From the NCBI GenBank assembly GCA_040289295.1, contig PSLA01000006.1, positions 1 through 64,000 on the forward strand: 64,000 bases of DNA, read 5' to 3'. The translations under genes were made by a program, and so were the position numbers. This document shows positions 49,076 to 58,153 of the stretch, in pieces. The DNA is from J051 sp040289295 (lineage in GTDB: Bacteria; Armatimonadota; Fimbriimonadia; Fimbriimonadales; ATM1). The notes below the pieces were generated by a model. That model was not told the DNA's origin. It saw nothing but the letters and a program-made list of their open reading frames with translations, and did not search any database. Within the stretch, counting starts at the first letter, position 1. Each line of letters starts with the position of its first letter.

Positions 49076-51250
49076 ATGAGGATGAGGGCTGCTCGCCGTA
49101 AGGGTCTGCATGGTAGCCACTGGCGAACCGACGCCGGCGGCGTGTTGCTTGTCGCGGCGTCGTTATTCCTCCTGCTAAGCCTTCTTCTGCCCGACACCGG
49201 CGTCCTCGGCGGCACGATCGCGACGTTGCTTCGCGGACTGTTTGGCGCGGGGGCGTGGGTCTGCCCGCTCTTGCCCGCCGTTGCCGGAACAGCGATGATC
49301 TTCGGCAGCAGGCCAATCCGCGCGGACCAGGTCACTCTCGGGCTTACCCTCGTGTACCTTTCCGCTCTGGGATTCCTCGCCAGGCCGTCGCCCGAAGGGG
49401 ACTTCCTCGACCCGTTTGTTGTGGCGCAAACCGGTGGCTACGTCGGCGCGGTTACTGCGACGGTGTTCCGGTTCTTGTTGGGCAGCGCGATGGGCGTCGG
49501 TTTGGGCGCCACCGCAACGGTGGGCGCAATCCTCTGCATCAACACGCCCGTCCGCGCCGCCGCCGAGTCGGTCTCCAACTGCCTCGCCCTCCTGCGAGAG
49601 AGGCGGAAGGAGCGCGAGCGCCTCAAGCGCCGCAGGCCGGCCCGCGCAGTTGTGCGCATGCCCTCCGAGCAAAGTGAAGAGGGAGAAGAACAGTCGGTTC
49701 CGGCGCCAATCGTAGTTACCGAACCTAATGAGAACCGCGGAACGCGAAGGCGTGAGACCGCCAGTAGCCCTGAAGAACCTCAGCCCGCGCCCATCGCGGT
49801 GGAGCAGCCGACGCCGAAGGAGGGCTACGAACTGCCACCCCTCGCCCTGCTCACCGAGCCGCTCGACCGCAACCCGAAGCGGAACCAGAGCGAACTACAG
49901 AAAAACCGCGAAATCCTCGAAAGCACTCTTGAAGAGTTCGGCATCGAGGCGGAGGTTGTAGAGTTTGCGCATGGACCGACGCTGACGCGGTACGAAATCG
50001 TCCTCGGGCCTGGCGTTCGCGTCTCGCGCATCAAGTCGCTTGCCGACAACATCGCAATGAGCCTTGCCGCGCACCACGTCCGCGTCGAAGCGCCGATACC
50101 GGGCAAGGCAGCGATCGGCATCGAGGTGCCGAACGCCGTGCGGTCGCTCGTCACGCTACGTGAGATCGCCGAGAACGACTCTTTCCTCAATCACCAGAGC
50201 AAACTTGCGGTATGCCTCGGCAAGGATGTCGCGGGGCAGAACGTGTACGCGGACCTGACCCAAATGCCGCACCTGCTCATCGGAGGCGCGACGAACAGCG
50301 GCAAGTCCATCGCCCTCGCGACGCTCATAACCAGTCTGCTGATGCGGAACACGCCTAAGGACTTACGCCTGGTGCTGCTTGACCCGAAGCGCGTGGAGCT
50401 CACGCTGTTCGACGGTATTCCGCACCTGATGTGTCCCGTCGTCAAGGACGTGGAGGTTATGGCGGCGACCTTGCGCCTCGTTTGGAAGGAGATGGATGAC
50501 CGATACGACCTGCTCTCCGAAGCCGGCACGCGCAACATTGACGCATACAATAAGAAGGTCTCCTTCGCCGAGCGCCTGCCATACATCGTCGTGGTGATTG
50601 ACGAGCTCGCGGACCTGATGATCCAAGCCACCAACGACGTCGAAGCCTCCATCTGTCGTTTGGCGCAACTTGCGCGCGCCACGGGCATTCATCTCGTCAT
50701 TGCAACGCAGCGCCCGTCGGTAGACGTGATCACCGGAACGATCAAAGCGAACGTGTCGAGCCGAATCGCCTTCGCAGTATCATCGCAGGTGGACTCGAGG
50801 ACCATTCTCGATTGCGGCGGCGCAGAGAACCTCATCGGCAAAGGCGACATGCTGTTCCTGCCTATTGGCGCGGCGAAGCCGCAGCGCATCCAAGGGTGCT
50901 ACGTGTCGGAAGCCGAAATCCACGCGGTCTGCGAGCACTGGAGAAAACAGGCGAAGCCGCACTATTCCATGGACCCGGTCGCCGCCGTTGCCGAGCGGCA
51001 AGAAGCGCGGTTCGGAGAGCACGCTGCGAACGACGACCCGCTCTACGCCGAAGCCGTGCGCTGGGTGGTCGATCGCGGCGAGGCAAGCACCTCCATGCTG
51101 CAAAGGCGGTTCAAGATCGGGTTCCAACGAGCTTCGCGGCTGCTCGATACGATGGAAGAGCACGGCGTCGTCGGCCCGCGCGACGGCCCACGCCCACGCG
51201 AAGTGCTAATCACCCCCCTGGAGGCAGACGAGCTCCTGGGCGGCGGGTAG
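49076..51250 (+). CDS. ftsK: FtsK/SpoIIIE DNA translocase
   Basis: A 724-residue chromosome-segregation motor. The N-terminal third has four membrane helices (about 20-165), followed by a charged Pro/Glu linker (about 180-270), the alpha domain (FGIEAEVVEFAHGPTLTRYE), and the RecA-like motor with Walker A GGATNSGKS at about 402-410 and Walker B VVVIDELADLM. The C-terminal gamma winged helix (LYAEAVRWVV to LLDTMEEHGVVGP) recognises KOPS-type sites. The Asn in the Walker A, where many relatives have Gly, leaves the GKS intact. Confidence 0.96.
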   Translation: MRMRAARRKGLHGSHWRTDAGGVLLVAASLFLLLSLLLPDTGVLGGTIATLLRGLFGAGAWVCPLLPAVAGTAMIFGSRPIRADQVTLGLTLVYLSALGFLARPSPEGDFLDPFVVAQTGGYVGAVTATVFRFLLGSAMGVGLGATATVGAILCINTPVRAAAESVSNCLALLRERRKERERLKRRRPARAVVRMPSEQSEEGEEQSVPAPIVVTEPNENRGTRRRETASSPEEPQPAPIAVEQPTPKEGYELPPLALLTEPLDRNPKRNQSELQKNREILESTLEEFGIEAEVVEFAHGPTLTRYEIVLGPGVRVSRIKSLADNIAMSLAAHHVRVEAPIPGKAAIGIEVPNAVRSLVTLREIAENDSFLNHQSKLAVCLGKDVAGQNVYADLTQMPHLLIGGATNSGKSIALATLITSLLMRNTPKDLRLVLLDPKRVELTLFDGIPHLMCPVVKDVEVMAATLRLVWKEMDDRYDLLSEAGTRNIDAYNKKVSFAERLPYIVVVIDELADLMIQATNDVEASICRLAQLARATGIHLVIATQRPSVDVITGTIKANVSSRIAFAVSSQVDSRTILDCGGAENLIGKGDMLFLPIGAAKPQRIQGCYVSEAEIHAVCEHWRKQAKPHYSMDPVAAVAERQEARFGEHAANDDPLYAEAVRWVVDRGEASTSMLQRRFKIGFQRASRLLDTMEEHGVVGPRDGPRPREVLITPLEADELLGGG

Positions 51251-51408
51251 AAGTCGGCTAAGTTAGAGGTTGCCTAACATGAAGACCTTCCGCGTCTCAC
51301 CGCCCACAGGCCCACGAGACAAACTCTGCGGATAGCCGTGTCAGGCTCTCCGGCGTGGCTAAGCCCAGTCTCGGTTGCTTCGGGCAGCGCCAGCCGACGC
51401 GTGCAGCT

Positions 51409-51430
51409 GAGCGTGAGCATCCTCGCGAAC
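51409..51430. repeat. degenerate solo B arm of the palindromic element
   Basis: GAGCGTGAGCATCCTCGCGA and two more bases match the reversed B arm with two or three differences. There is no A arm nearby. It lies between the convergent ends of ftsK and the ATP-pyrophosphatase gene. Confidence 0.55.
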
Positions 51431-51440
51431 ACAAAGCGGC

Positions 51441-52184
51441 CTACCCGCCTCCTGGGTTGGTCGGCAAGTCCACCGTTCTGGAGAAGCGTCCTGACTCCTC
51501 GGTCGCATCCAGGCACTTTGGTGCCAGGTCAATGAAGCAGAACCCGCCACGCGAAACGGTTTCGCCGACCTGCACGGCAATCTCGGAAGCGAACATCGGC
51601 CCCGAGAAGCAGAAGGTGTGGAACTCTCCGCGTTCACCACACGGATCCACTCCATCCGGCAACTCGGCTAACAGCGCCTCGTCGTACACGCGTCCCACGA
51701 AATCTGCAGGGAGCTGCTTAGGGTCAACGCACGTTAGAATCGCCCGCACACCGAAACCTATCATGCGCCGCGCTAGGGCTGGCGTGTCACCGTGTGAACA
51801 CCACAGGGGAAACAGCGGCTCGACCCCGGTGCCGGATAGAATGCGGATGCGGTACTCACGCACGTCTTCAAGGAACAGGTCTCCAAAGGCCACATGCGTT
51901 ACGCCTTCCTTCCGTGCGCGGCCGATCACCTCCGACATCAGCTCCTCGTAGTCGGCATTGGAACATGGCCACGGCAATGGAACGGACCAGAGCGGCAGTC
52001 CAGTAGCAGCAGCCTGCGCCGCGACCAACGCGCGGCGGACGGCGTGCATGGCTACCCGGTCTGCCGCTTCGTTGAAGGTAGTCAGCAGGCCCACGACTTC
52101 AACGTTCGGCTGCTGGCGGAGGGCGTGCAAGGTCCAGGCGCTGTCTTTGCCCGAGCTCCAGGAAAGCAGTACGCGGCGCGACAT
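51441..52184 (-). CDS. ATP-pyrophosphatase of the DUF71/ATP_bind_4 family
   Basis: A 247-residue member of the adenine nucleotide alpha-hydrolase superfamily related to diphthine-ammonia ligase. The PP-loop is WSSGKDSAWTLHAL at about residues 9-22. GLLTTFNEAADRVAMHAVR, FGDLFLEDVREYR and FPLWCSHGD follow the family pattern, as does DPCGERGEFHTF. Bacteria lack diphthamide, so the substrate here is unknown. Its ATG shares one base with the stop of the BtuF-like gene (TGATG), implying coupling with corrinoid uptake. Confidence 0.85.
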   Translation of the reverse strand: MSRRVLLSWSSGKDSAWTLHALRQQPNVEVVGLLTTFNEAADRVAMHAVRRALVAAQAAATGLPLWSVPLPWPCSNADYEELMSEVIGRARKEGVTHVAFGDLFLEDVREYRIRILSGTGVEPLFPLWCSHGDTPALARRMIGFGVRAILTCVDPKQLPADFVGRVYDEALLAELPDGVDPCGERGEFHTFCFSGPMFASEIAVQVGETVSRGGFCFIDLAPKCLDATEESGRFSRTVDLPTNPGGG

Positions 52185-53124
52185 CAGGCGGACACCCAAC
52201 GAGCCCACTTGCCCACACGGACGGGCGGTGCCAGTCCAGGGGGCAGCGGATGCACCCCGGGGTGCAGGGTGTGCGCCAAGATCTCCAGACTATCGACCAG
52301 CCGTGGGCCCGGGCGGCTGAAGTAATGGGAGCCGTCCGTGACATAGACGCGGCCCAAGCGAACCGCGGGCAACTCCTGCCAGCCTGGGACGGAATGCAAC
52401 GGCGCGACGTCCTCCATGGTTCGCTCAACACTGAAGCCACAACATGCAATGAACACGACCTCCGGCTGCCAGGCGAGCACCTCCTCCCAGCGCAACGTCC
52501 GCGAGGGCAGCCCTTCTCGGCCGAGGCATTCGACGCCTCCCGCCAACCGGACCAGCTCGGGACTCCAATGGCCGCAGGAAAACGGCGGGGNNNNNNNNNN
52601 AAGCCACTCCAGCAAAGCAACGCGCGGACGGTGTTCAAGTCTGGCGGCACGCTCGACCACCGCCTCGACGCGAGCTTCCAGCCCTCCGACAACTTCCTCC
52701 GCGACGTGGTCTACGCCAGCGGCTGTTGCCACTTGGCGGATGGCGGCAAAGACCTGGGAAAGGTTTTGCGGTTCCAGGTCGATCACCCGGGGTCGGCCGG
52801 GGAGCGTGCAGGCGGCGGATCTAACCTCATCTTCGGCCACGGCGCAAACGTCGCACAGCGCTTGCGTGACAATCAGGTCGGGCTGCAGCCGTTCCAGCTC
52901 GGGCAGGTCGAGAGTGTACAAGGCGCGATTCGCAACCGGTCTCGAACCAGGCGATCAATTTCGGCGCTGGAAGATTGAGCGGGAACTAGAGTGCGCGTGA
53001 CCTTCGGAAGTTGTCGAACGAACGCGGGGAAATCACACTCATGGGTAACCCCGACCAGTTGATCCTGCAGCCCGAGAGCCCAGATGATCTCGGTCGCACT
53101 GGGAAGCAGAGAAACAATTCTCAT
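52184..53124 (-). pseudogene. btuF: BtuF-like cobalamin-binding protein, broken by a frame shift and an assembly gap
   Basis: The family binds corrinoids, normally in the periplasm. The first frame (53124 down) begins MRIVSLLPSATEIIWALGLQ and includes GVTHECDFP. Near 52920 homology jumps one frame to LYTLDLPELERLQPDLIVTQ, implying one missing base. The second frame carries QALCDVCAV, ten N at 52591-52600 inside EWL...PPFSCGHW, and VFIACCGFSVERT, ending at 52184. There is no signal peptide at the first residue. This is common for this cytosolic-looking subgroup, so the protein may not be a classic periplasmic binder. The break may be an assembly error. Confidence 0.8.
52591..52600. other. assembly gap of ten N inside the BtuF-like gene
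   Basis: Both flanks stay in one frame, so a true gap length of 1 modulo 3 restores the protein. Family context around EWL and PPF suggests only one or a few bases are missing. Confidence 0.85.
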
Positions 53125-53133
53125 CCGGCGCGC

Positions 53134-53700
53134 CTACCGCGCCGGGGCGAACTCCCGTTCACGCAGCACGGGCAAACCCTTCTCGGCAAGAGCCAGGCCG
53201 CCGAAGAGCAGGGTTACGTAGAAAGCGTCGCCCAGCAGCGTGTTGCGAAAAAACGGAATGGCGGCCACGTAGCAAGCGACGAGCCCATCCCAGGTCCTGG
53301 GATACCAGGAACCGAAAGCCCATACGCCGAAGTTGGTAAGAACAAAGAACGCTGCGGAGCCCGCCAAGGTGGCCGCCGCGATCGGCACGGCTTTGCGGCG
53401 CCGGCGCAACCAGAAACCGAGGCACACGATTAGGGCGAAGCTGCCATAGACAACTGGAATCAACCGGTGCAAGCCGACGGATAGATCCCCGCTTAAAAGA
53501 GCGATAGCCAAGTCGCTCACCAGCATGGCTGCCAAGGGCACGAGAAACGCCAGCCGCTTGCTGGTGAAGCAGGCCCCACCGAACAGCGCCATCGCTCCGA
53601 TGGGCGCAAAGTTCGGGGGATGAGGGATCAGCCTGGACGCGGCAGCGACCAGGATCAAGCCGACGATGACCACGAAACGAACTCGGTGCATCTCGCTCAC
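53134..53700 (-). CDS. DUF6580 family membrane protein, putative corrinoid-related transporter component
   Basis: A 188-residue protein with about five membrane helices and the family line RLIPHPPNFAPIGAMALFGG, followed by VPLAAMLVSDLAIALLSGD and FVLTNFGVWAFGSWYPRT. The size, helix count and TNFGVW segment resemble ECF-type S components. It ends 10 bases before the BtuF-like gene starts and is followed by an ATP-pyrophosphatase, so a role in corrinoid or precursor uptake is suggested by context only. Confidence 0.75.
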   Translation of the reverse strand: MSEMHRVRFVVIVGLILVAAASRLIPHPPNFAPIGAMALFGGACFTSKRLAFLVPLAAMLVSDLAIALLSGDLSVGLHRLIPVVYGSFALIVCLGFWLRRRRKAVPIAAATLAGSAAFFVLTNFGVWAFGSWYPRTWDGLVACYVAAIPFFRNTLLGDAFYVTLLFGGLALAEKGLPVLREREFAPAR

Positions 53701-53745
53701 CTTACCACGCGCCGGAAGTGCTCCACACTCAGGTCTCGAGATCGC

Positions 53746-54046
53746 TCAGGATGCTCCTCGACATCGGGACGCAGGCCATATTGGAAGCGGCGCTCCGCGC
53801 AGCGGCCACTTGGTCTCTTCGTAGAGCGGTCTCGCCTCTTTAGGTTCGCTTTTAAGCTGAACAAGTTTGTTTAACAGCACCAGTTCATCATGCACGCTTA
53901 CTCCACGCCGACCTAACGTGGTGAGCTTTTCCTCCACAGGATCCGCGTCGGCGGGGAAGCTCTCTATGGCGTCATTCTTTACTACGTCTGCACAGGACAG
54001 CAGCAGAAGCAAAAAGCGGCACAACCTTCGAGAGTTTCATCGGCAT
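53746..54046 (-). CDS. possible small lipoprotein, probably frame-broken
   Basis: ATG 54046 has AGGAA four bases upstream and opens MPMKLSKVVP, but this frame stops after about 24 codons. One frame over, the sequence CRFLLLLLSCADVVKNDAIE gives a lipobox-like LLSC, and an open frame of about 90 residues ends at 53746. A single-base shift near 54024 would give a normal lipoprotein signal. The mature part (VEEKLTTLGRRGVSVHDELV) reads like protein. A TTG start at 54024 is the alternative. The rest of the 548-base gap (53701-54248) shows nothing more; I looked for a cobalamin riboswitch and did not find its conserved box. Confidence 0.35.
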
Positions 54047-54248
54047 CGTCTTCCTACAATCGCTACCGTCTGTCCTCGATATGTCATCCGTCGCAAGCGC
54101 CTAATGCCTGCGCATAGTTCTCACGACCACCCTAACATCTAACACTACCACGCCGTGTGGATGGGAATCAAAGGCGAGCCGGTAGTTGGTGGGGGATGGA
54201 TTCCGTCTTTTCCAGCGCTTCCAGCATCGAAGGACAATCTACGCCGCC

Positions 54249-54953
54249 TCAGCTCAGCCGCAGCGTGTCCACCGCTTCTTGGATCGCAATGCCCACGCTA
54301 CGTGCGCGGCGGACGGCGTCGCGCAGGTCGTCCGGCGATGTGGCGTCCTCCACCGAGGAGCCGATGGCGCCGGCGATGCGCGAGCGGAGTTCCGCCATCG
54401 CCGCCTTGCTCTCTTCCAGCCGCGCATCGAGCGTCCGCCCGAGTTCCTCAAGACGCTCGCAGTTATGGACCTCGGCGGCTAGCGCCTGGCGGATCGTGTC
54501 GTTAGCGCTGCCCATTTGCTCCAGTTGCTTGCGGCTTTGGGCTGCGGGGGCAAGGAGGTCTCGCACTTTCCGGCGCGCCTCGGCGAGTTCGTAACTCCGG
54601 ACGAGCAGGTCGTCGGCGGCCGCGAGGATGTCTTGTCCGATCGAGCCGGCGAGCCACACCTTTCCGCTTTCTTCGATCTGCATTTGGATCTCTTTGCGCA
54701 GGTCTCGGATCGGTTTTAGCCTCGTTCTAGTGTACGGGTGCATGTCGTCCGGCTCGGGCAACGCTTTGGTTGCGTCCTTGAGGCGCAGCTCTTGGGTGAG
54801 GATCAACACCCATCCGACGATGCCGACCACCGCGCCCAGCCCTGCGCCCAGTGCCGCCTCGCCGACCATCCAACCGATGAAGGCCATCGCGAGCACAACC
54901 GGCCCGAACGCCAACAGCGACCTCCAAATCGAGCGGCGAATTGCGGAGTTCAC
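54249..54953 (-). CDS. two-helix membrane protein with coiled-coil domain, function unknown
   Basis: A 234-residue protein. Residues of about 12-30 and 35-53 are membrane helices (FGPVVLAMAFIGWMVGEAAL; GAVVGIVGWVLILTQE). The rest is helical and charged, probably a cytoplasmic coiled coil (RKVRDLLAPAAQSRKQLEQM, LGRTLDARLEESKAAMAELR). It overlaps the upstream exported protein by 4 bases. I do not recognise the family; it could be a scaffold or polar-localised membrane protein. Confidence 0.7.
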   Translation of the reverse strand: MNSAIRRSIWRSLLAFGPVVLAMAFIGWMVGEAALGAGLGAVVGIVGWVLILTQELRLKDATKALPEPDDMHPYTRTRLKPIRDLRKEIQMQIEESGKVWLAGSIGQDILAAADDLLVRSYELAEARRKVRDLLAPAAQSRKQLEQMGSANDTIRQALAAEVHNCERLEELGRTLDARLEESKAAMAELRSRIAGAIGSSVEDATSPDDLRDAVRRARSVGIAIQEAVDTLRLS

Positions 54954-55825
54954 AGTCTTATCCTCATCGAAAGCGCCGCGCGCCAGCCGTCAGCGCTGGT
55001 GAGGCGCATCGAGGGGACGAGGAACAGGTTCTTTTCCACCGGAATCTGCGCCGACCAGCGGATGCTCGTCCTCGGCTCGGCGGACGCGACGGCGACGTCC
55101 ATCAGCACGAGGGGGCCGTAGGGGAACTGATACGTGATAAGGAGAGACGCGACATCCAGCTGCGAGTCACCCGCCCTGTGCGGTTGGCGCAGCGCGACAT
55201 ACTCGAGAACCGCCTGCCAGCCGCCCGCGCCGAGCGTGTAATCGGCGCCGAAAGCTCGACGGTAGCCTCGGCCTTCGCCGGGGGCTTCTTCGGGAAAGCG
55301 GATCTGCGTGAGCGACGTCGAAGCGATACCGAAGTGCTCGCCGACGAAGAACGACACAGCCGGGTTTTCTCCGATCCTGCCTGCGACGCCGCGCTGCTCG
55401 CGCGGGCCGTTGTCGAACGCCGCAATCTGCAACGGAAAATCTGCTATGGGCAGGAAGACCTTCGCGCTCGCGCCGATTGCGGGTTCCCGCAACATGCGGT
55501 TCGACCCGAACGGGACGTAGCGCTTGCCAATGGACCAGCGGTTGGGGTCTTCAAGATAGAACTCCTCGGTGCCGGAATCGTCGGTGTCGTGGTCAATGCG
55601 GGCGAGTTTCTGAAAATACCGTATCTGCAAACCGTTGTCAAACGTGAGGTTCATGCGAACTCGCGAGAGTTCGCCCGTGTCGTCATACAGCCGGAAGCGC
55701 GTTTTGCCCTCTCCATCGAATCGCACTTGCGGCGTTAGGTCTGCGGAGAAACTGACTGCAGGCGCCTGGGCAATCACCGGCAGCTCCAAAAGGGTCGCCG
55801 TTGCCGCAGCCAGTAACCGATTCAT
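54950..55825 (-). CDS. exported beta-barrel-like outer membrane protein
   Basis: A 291-residue protein with a signal peptide (MNRLLAAATATLLELPVIAQ). The mature part alternates short polar and hydrophobic strands with aromatic girdles (LQIRYFQKLARID, WSIGKRYVPFGSNRML, LDVASLLITYQFPYG), like phosphate-selective porins (OprO/P). It ends with a beta strand (WRAALSMRIRL), though without a terminal aromatic residue. It follows copA by 6 bases and overlaps the next gene by 4, so it may be cotranscribed with copper export. Confidence 0.7.
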   Translation of the reverse strand: MNRLLAAATATLLELPVIAQAPAVSFSADLTPQVRFDGEGKTRFRLYDDTGELSRVRMNLTFDNGLQIRYFQKLARIDHDTDDSGTEEFYLEDPNRWSIGKRYVPFGSNRMLREPAIGASAKVFLPIADFPLQIAAFDNGPREQRGVAGRIGENPAVSFFVGEHFGIASTSLTQIRFPEEAPGEGRGYRRAFGADYTLGAGGWQAVLEYVALRQPHRAGDSQLDVASLLITYQFPYGPLVLMDVAVASAEPRTSIRWSAQIPVEKNLFLVPSMRLTSADGWRAALSMRIRL

Positions 55826-55831
55826 ACCGCC

Positions 55832-58153
55832 TCAGTTTACCGGCGCTTCCACTTTCACTCGCCGCAGACGCAACGCATTAGACACCACAGAAACGCTCGA
55901 CATCGCCATCGCCGCCGACGCGATGATCGGACTGAGGAAGCCAAGCGCGGCGAGCGGTATGCCCAACGTGTTGTAAACGAACGCGAAGAACAGGTTCTGC
56001 TTAATGTTGGCGAGAACCGCTCGGCCCAGGAGAATCGCATCGGGTACGCCGTTCAGGTCTCCCTTCATGAGCGTAACGTCGCCCGCTTCGACGGCGATGT
56101 CGGTGCCGGTTCCCATCGCGATTCCCACGTCGGCTTGCGCAAGGGCGGGCGCATCGTTGATGCCGTCGCCGACCATCGCGACGGGGCGCGACGCTTCGTC
56201 GCGCTGCAGCTCTACAACTTTGCTTGCTTTGTCCTCAGGCAGCACGCCCGCAAGAACGTTTTCGATCTCGACGGCGCGCGCGATGGATTGTGCGGTGGCT
56301 TCGTTGTCCCCTGTGATCATCCACACTTCACGCACGAGAGACTTCAAGCGCGCGACAGCGTTCCTAGCTTCGGGCTTCAGCGTGTCGGCAAGCGCGAACA
56401 CGGCTTCCGCTGCGCCATCAACGGACAGTACAACCGTTGTCTTCCCATCTTGCGCAAACGCCTCCGCTGGCTCAACGACGCCGTTCATTGAGACCCCCTG
56501 CTCCTGCATCAGGCGCAGCGTTCCGACGAGCACGGTCTGACCCTCGACGGTGGCGACAACGCCCTTGCCGGAGGTCGCCCGGAAGCCGCCGGCTTCGGCG
56601 GGCTGGATGCCGCGCTTGGTCGCAGCGCGGACAATTGCCTCGGCGATCGGGTGTTCGCTGTTCCGCTCGACACTCGCAGCCAGGCGTAGCGCTTGCTCCT
56701 CCGTGAGCGAGCGCGTGACCACTTGAACGACCTCGGGCTTGCCGCGCGTCAGCGTGCCCGTTTTGTCCAGGATTACCGTTCGCGTGCGCGCGAGTTGCTC
56801 CAGCGCCTCCGCCTCTCGAACGAGGATGCCGAGTTCGGCTGCTCGCCCGGTGCCGACCATGATCGCGGTCGGCGTGGCGAGGCCGAGTGCGCAAGGGCAA
56901 GCGATAATTAGCACGGCGACGGCATGCACCATCGCCTCAGCGGATCCTCCGCCCGCCAAAGCGAACCAGCCCACGAACGTCGCCGTGGCGATCATCAGCA
57001 CGATCGGAACGAAAACCGCGGTGATGCGGTCGGCGAGCGCCTGGATCGGCGCGCGGGAGCCTTGCGCCTGTCGCACCAGTTCGACGATGCGCGCGAGTGC
57101 AGTTTCAGACCCGACGCTTGTGGCACGGAAGCGAATCGCACCATGAAGGTTTTGCGTCCCTGCGTACACGCGCGCCCCAACGCCCTTGTCAACGGGCATG
57201 CTCTCGCCCGTGAGCATGCTTTCGTCGAGACTGCTGTCCCCGCTTTCGATGATTCCGTCAACCGGAACTCGCTCGCCTGGGCGGACGACGACGATATCAC
57301 CACGTTGCACTTGCTCGATCGGCAGGTCGTGCTCTTCACCATTGCGGAGGACGCGCGCGGTCTTGGCTTGCAACGAGAGAAGTTGCTTGATGGCGTCGTT
57401 GGTTCTGCCCTTGGCACGTGCTTCGAGCCAGCGACCTAGCAGGATCAGCGCTATGATGGCGACTGCGACTTCGTAATACACGTCGGTGGAAAGGCCCCGC
57501 GACTCCAGCGCATCTCGGAAGAACGTAGCAACCGCGCTCCACGCAAAAGCAGTGCCCGTTCCAAGCGCAATGAGCACGTTCATGTCCGCATACCGACCTC
57601 GCAACGCGCGATACGCATGCGTAAAGAACGGCCAACCCGCGCCGAAGACAACGACAGCCGAGAGCACGAACTGCACGAGCGGCGGCAGCATCGGCATGCC
57701 CGGTACGTGCATCGAGGTCGGCACGACCACAAGCCCAAGCGCAACGGCGATCGCTAGTCGTAGCGTTGAGGACCGCAAGGCTTCCGAGCGACGACGCTCG
57801 TCCTCCTCGGGCGCGACTTTGCGATGCTGCGCGGCGCCGTAGCCCGCCCGTTCGACCGCCGCAACGAGCGATTCAATCGGCACGCCGCGCTCGGCGAGAA
57901 CGGTCGCTCCCTCGGTGGCGAGGTTGACGCACGCGTCATGAACGCCCTCGACGCGACGCAGCACCTTCTCGACGCGCGCCACGCACGCCGCGCATGTCAT
58001 GCCGGTGATGTCGAGTTCGATTGAAGTGACGTCGCCGCGAGGTTCGCTCTTGTCGGGCGACACCACCTCGCCTCGATCGCCTCCAAAGAAGAACCAATAG
58101 ATAAAGGCGATGCTAACGACGCCGGAAAGGAGGATTACGACTGTGATGGCGAT
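55832..58153 (-). CDS. copA: copper-translocating P-type ATPase
   Basis: Pumps Cu(I) out of the cytoplasm. The order is an N-terminal hydrophobic helix (TVVILLSGVVSIAFIYWFFF), a metal-binding HMA domain with GMTCAAC, two helices, the actuator with LTGES, the CPC ion-binding motif in IIACPCALGLATPT, the phosphorylation site DKTGTLT, HP near SEHPIAEA, GDNEAT, and GDGINDAPALAQAD with the final MSSVSVVSNALRLRR. The start is unclear. No ATG, GTG or TTG exists close before the first helix, and GTG 58231 would need 97 bases of overlap with the HMA gene. I placed it at ATC 58153. Confidence 0.93.
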   Translation of the reverse strand: MAITVVILLSGVVSIAFIYWFFFGGDRGEVVSPDKSEPRGDVTSIELDITGMTCAACVARVEKVLRRVEGVHDACVNLATEGATVLAERGVPIESLVAAVERAGYGAAQHRKVAPEEDERRRSEALRSSTLRLAIAVALGLVVVPTSMHVPGMPMLPPLVQFVLSAVVVFGAGWPFFTHAYRALRGRYADMNVLIALGTGTAFAWSAVATFFRDALESRGLSTDVYYEVAVAIIALILLGRWLEARAKGRTNDAIKQLLSLQAKTARVLRNGEEHDLPIEQVQRGDIVVVRPGERVPVDGIIESGDSSLDESMLTGESMPVDKGVGARVYAGTQNLHGAIRFRATSVGSETALARIVELVRQAQGSRAPIQALADRITAVFVPIVLMIATATFVGWFALAGGGSAEAMVHAVAVLIIACPCALGLATPTAIMVGTGRAAELGILVREAEALEQLARTRTVILDKTGTLTRGKPEVVQVVTRSLTEEQALRLAASVERNSEHPIAEAIVRAATKRGIQPAEAGGFRATSGKGVVATVEGQTVLVGTLRLMQEQGVSMNGVVEPAEAFAQDGKTTVVLSVDGAAEAVFALADTLKPEARNAVARLKSLVREVWMITGDNEATAQSIARAVEIENVLAGVLPEDKASKVVELQRDEASRPVAMVGDGINDAPALAQADVGIAMGTGTDIAVEAGDVTLMKGDLNGVPDAILLGRAVLANIKQNLFFAFVYNTLGIPLAALGFLSPIIASAAMAMSSVSVVSNALRLRRVKVEAPVN

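Noticed and set aside
53701..54248. Possible cobalamin riboswitch upstream of the corrinoid group
   Set aside because: I looked for the conserved B12 box and the usual paired core on the minus strand and did not see them.
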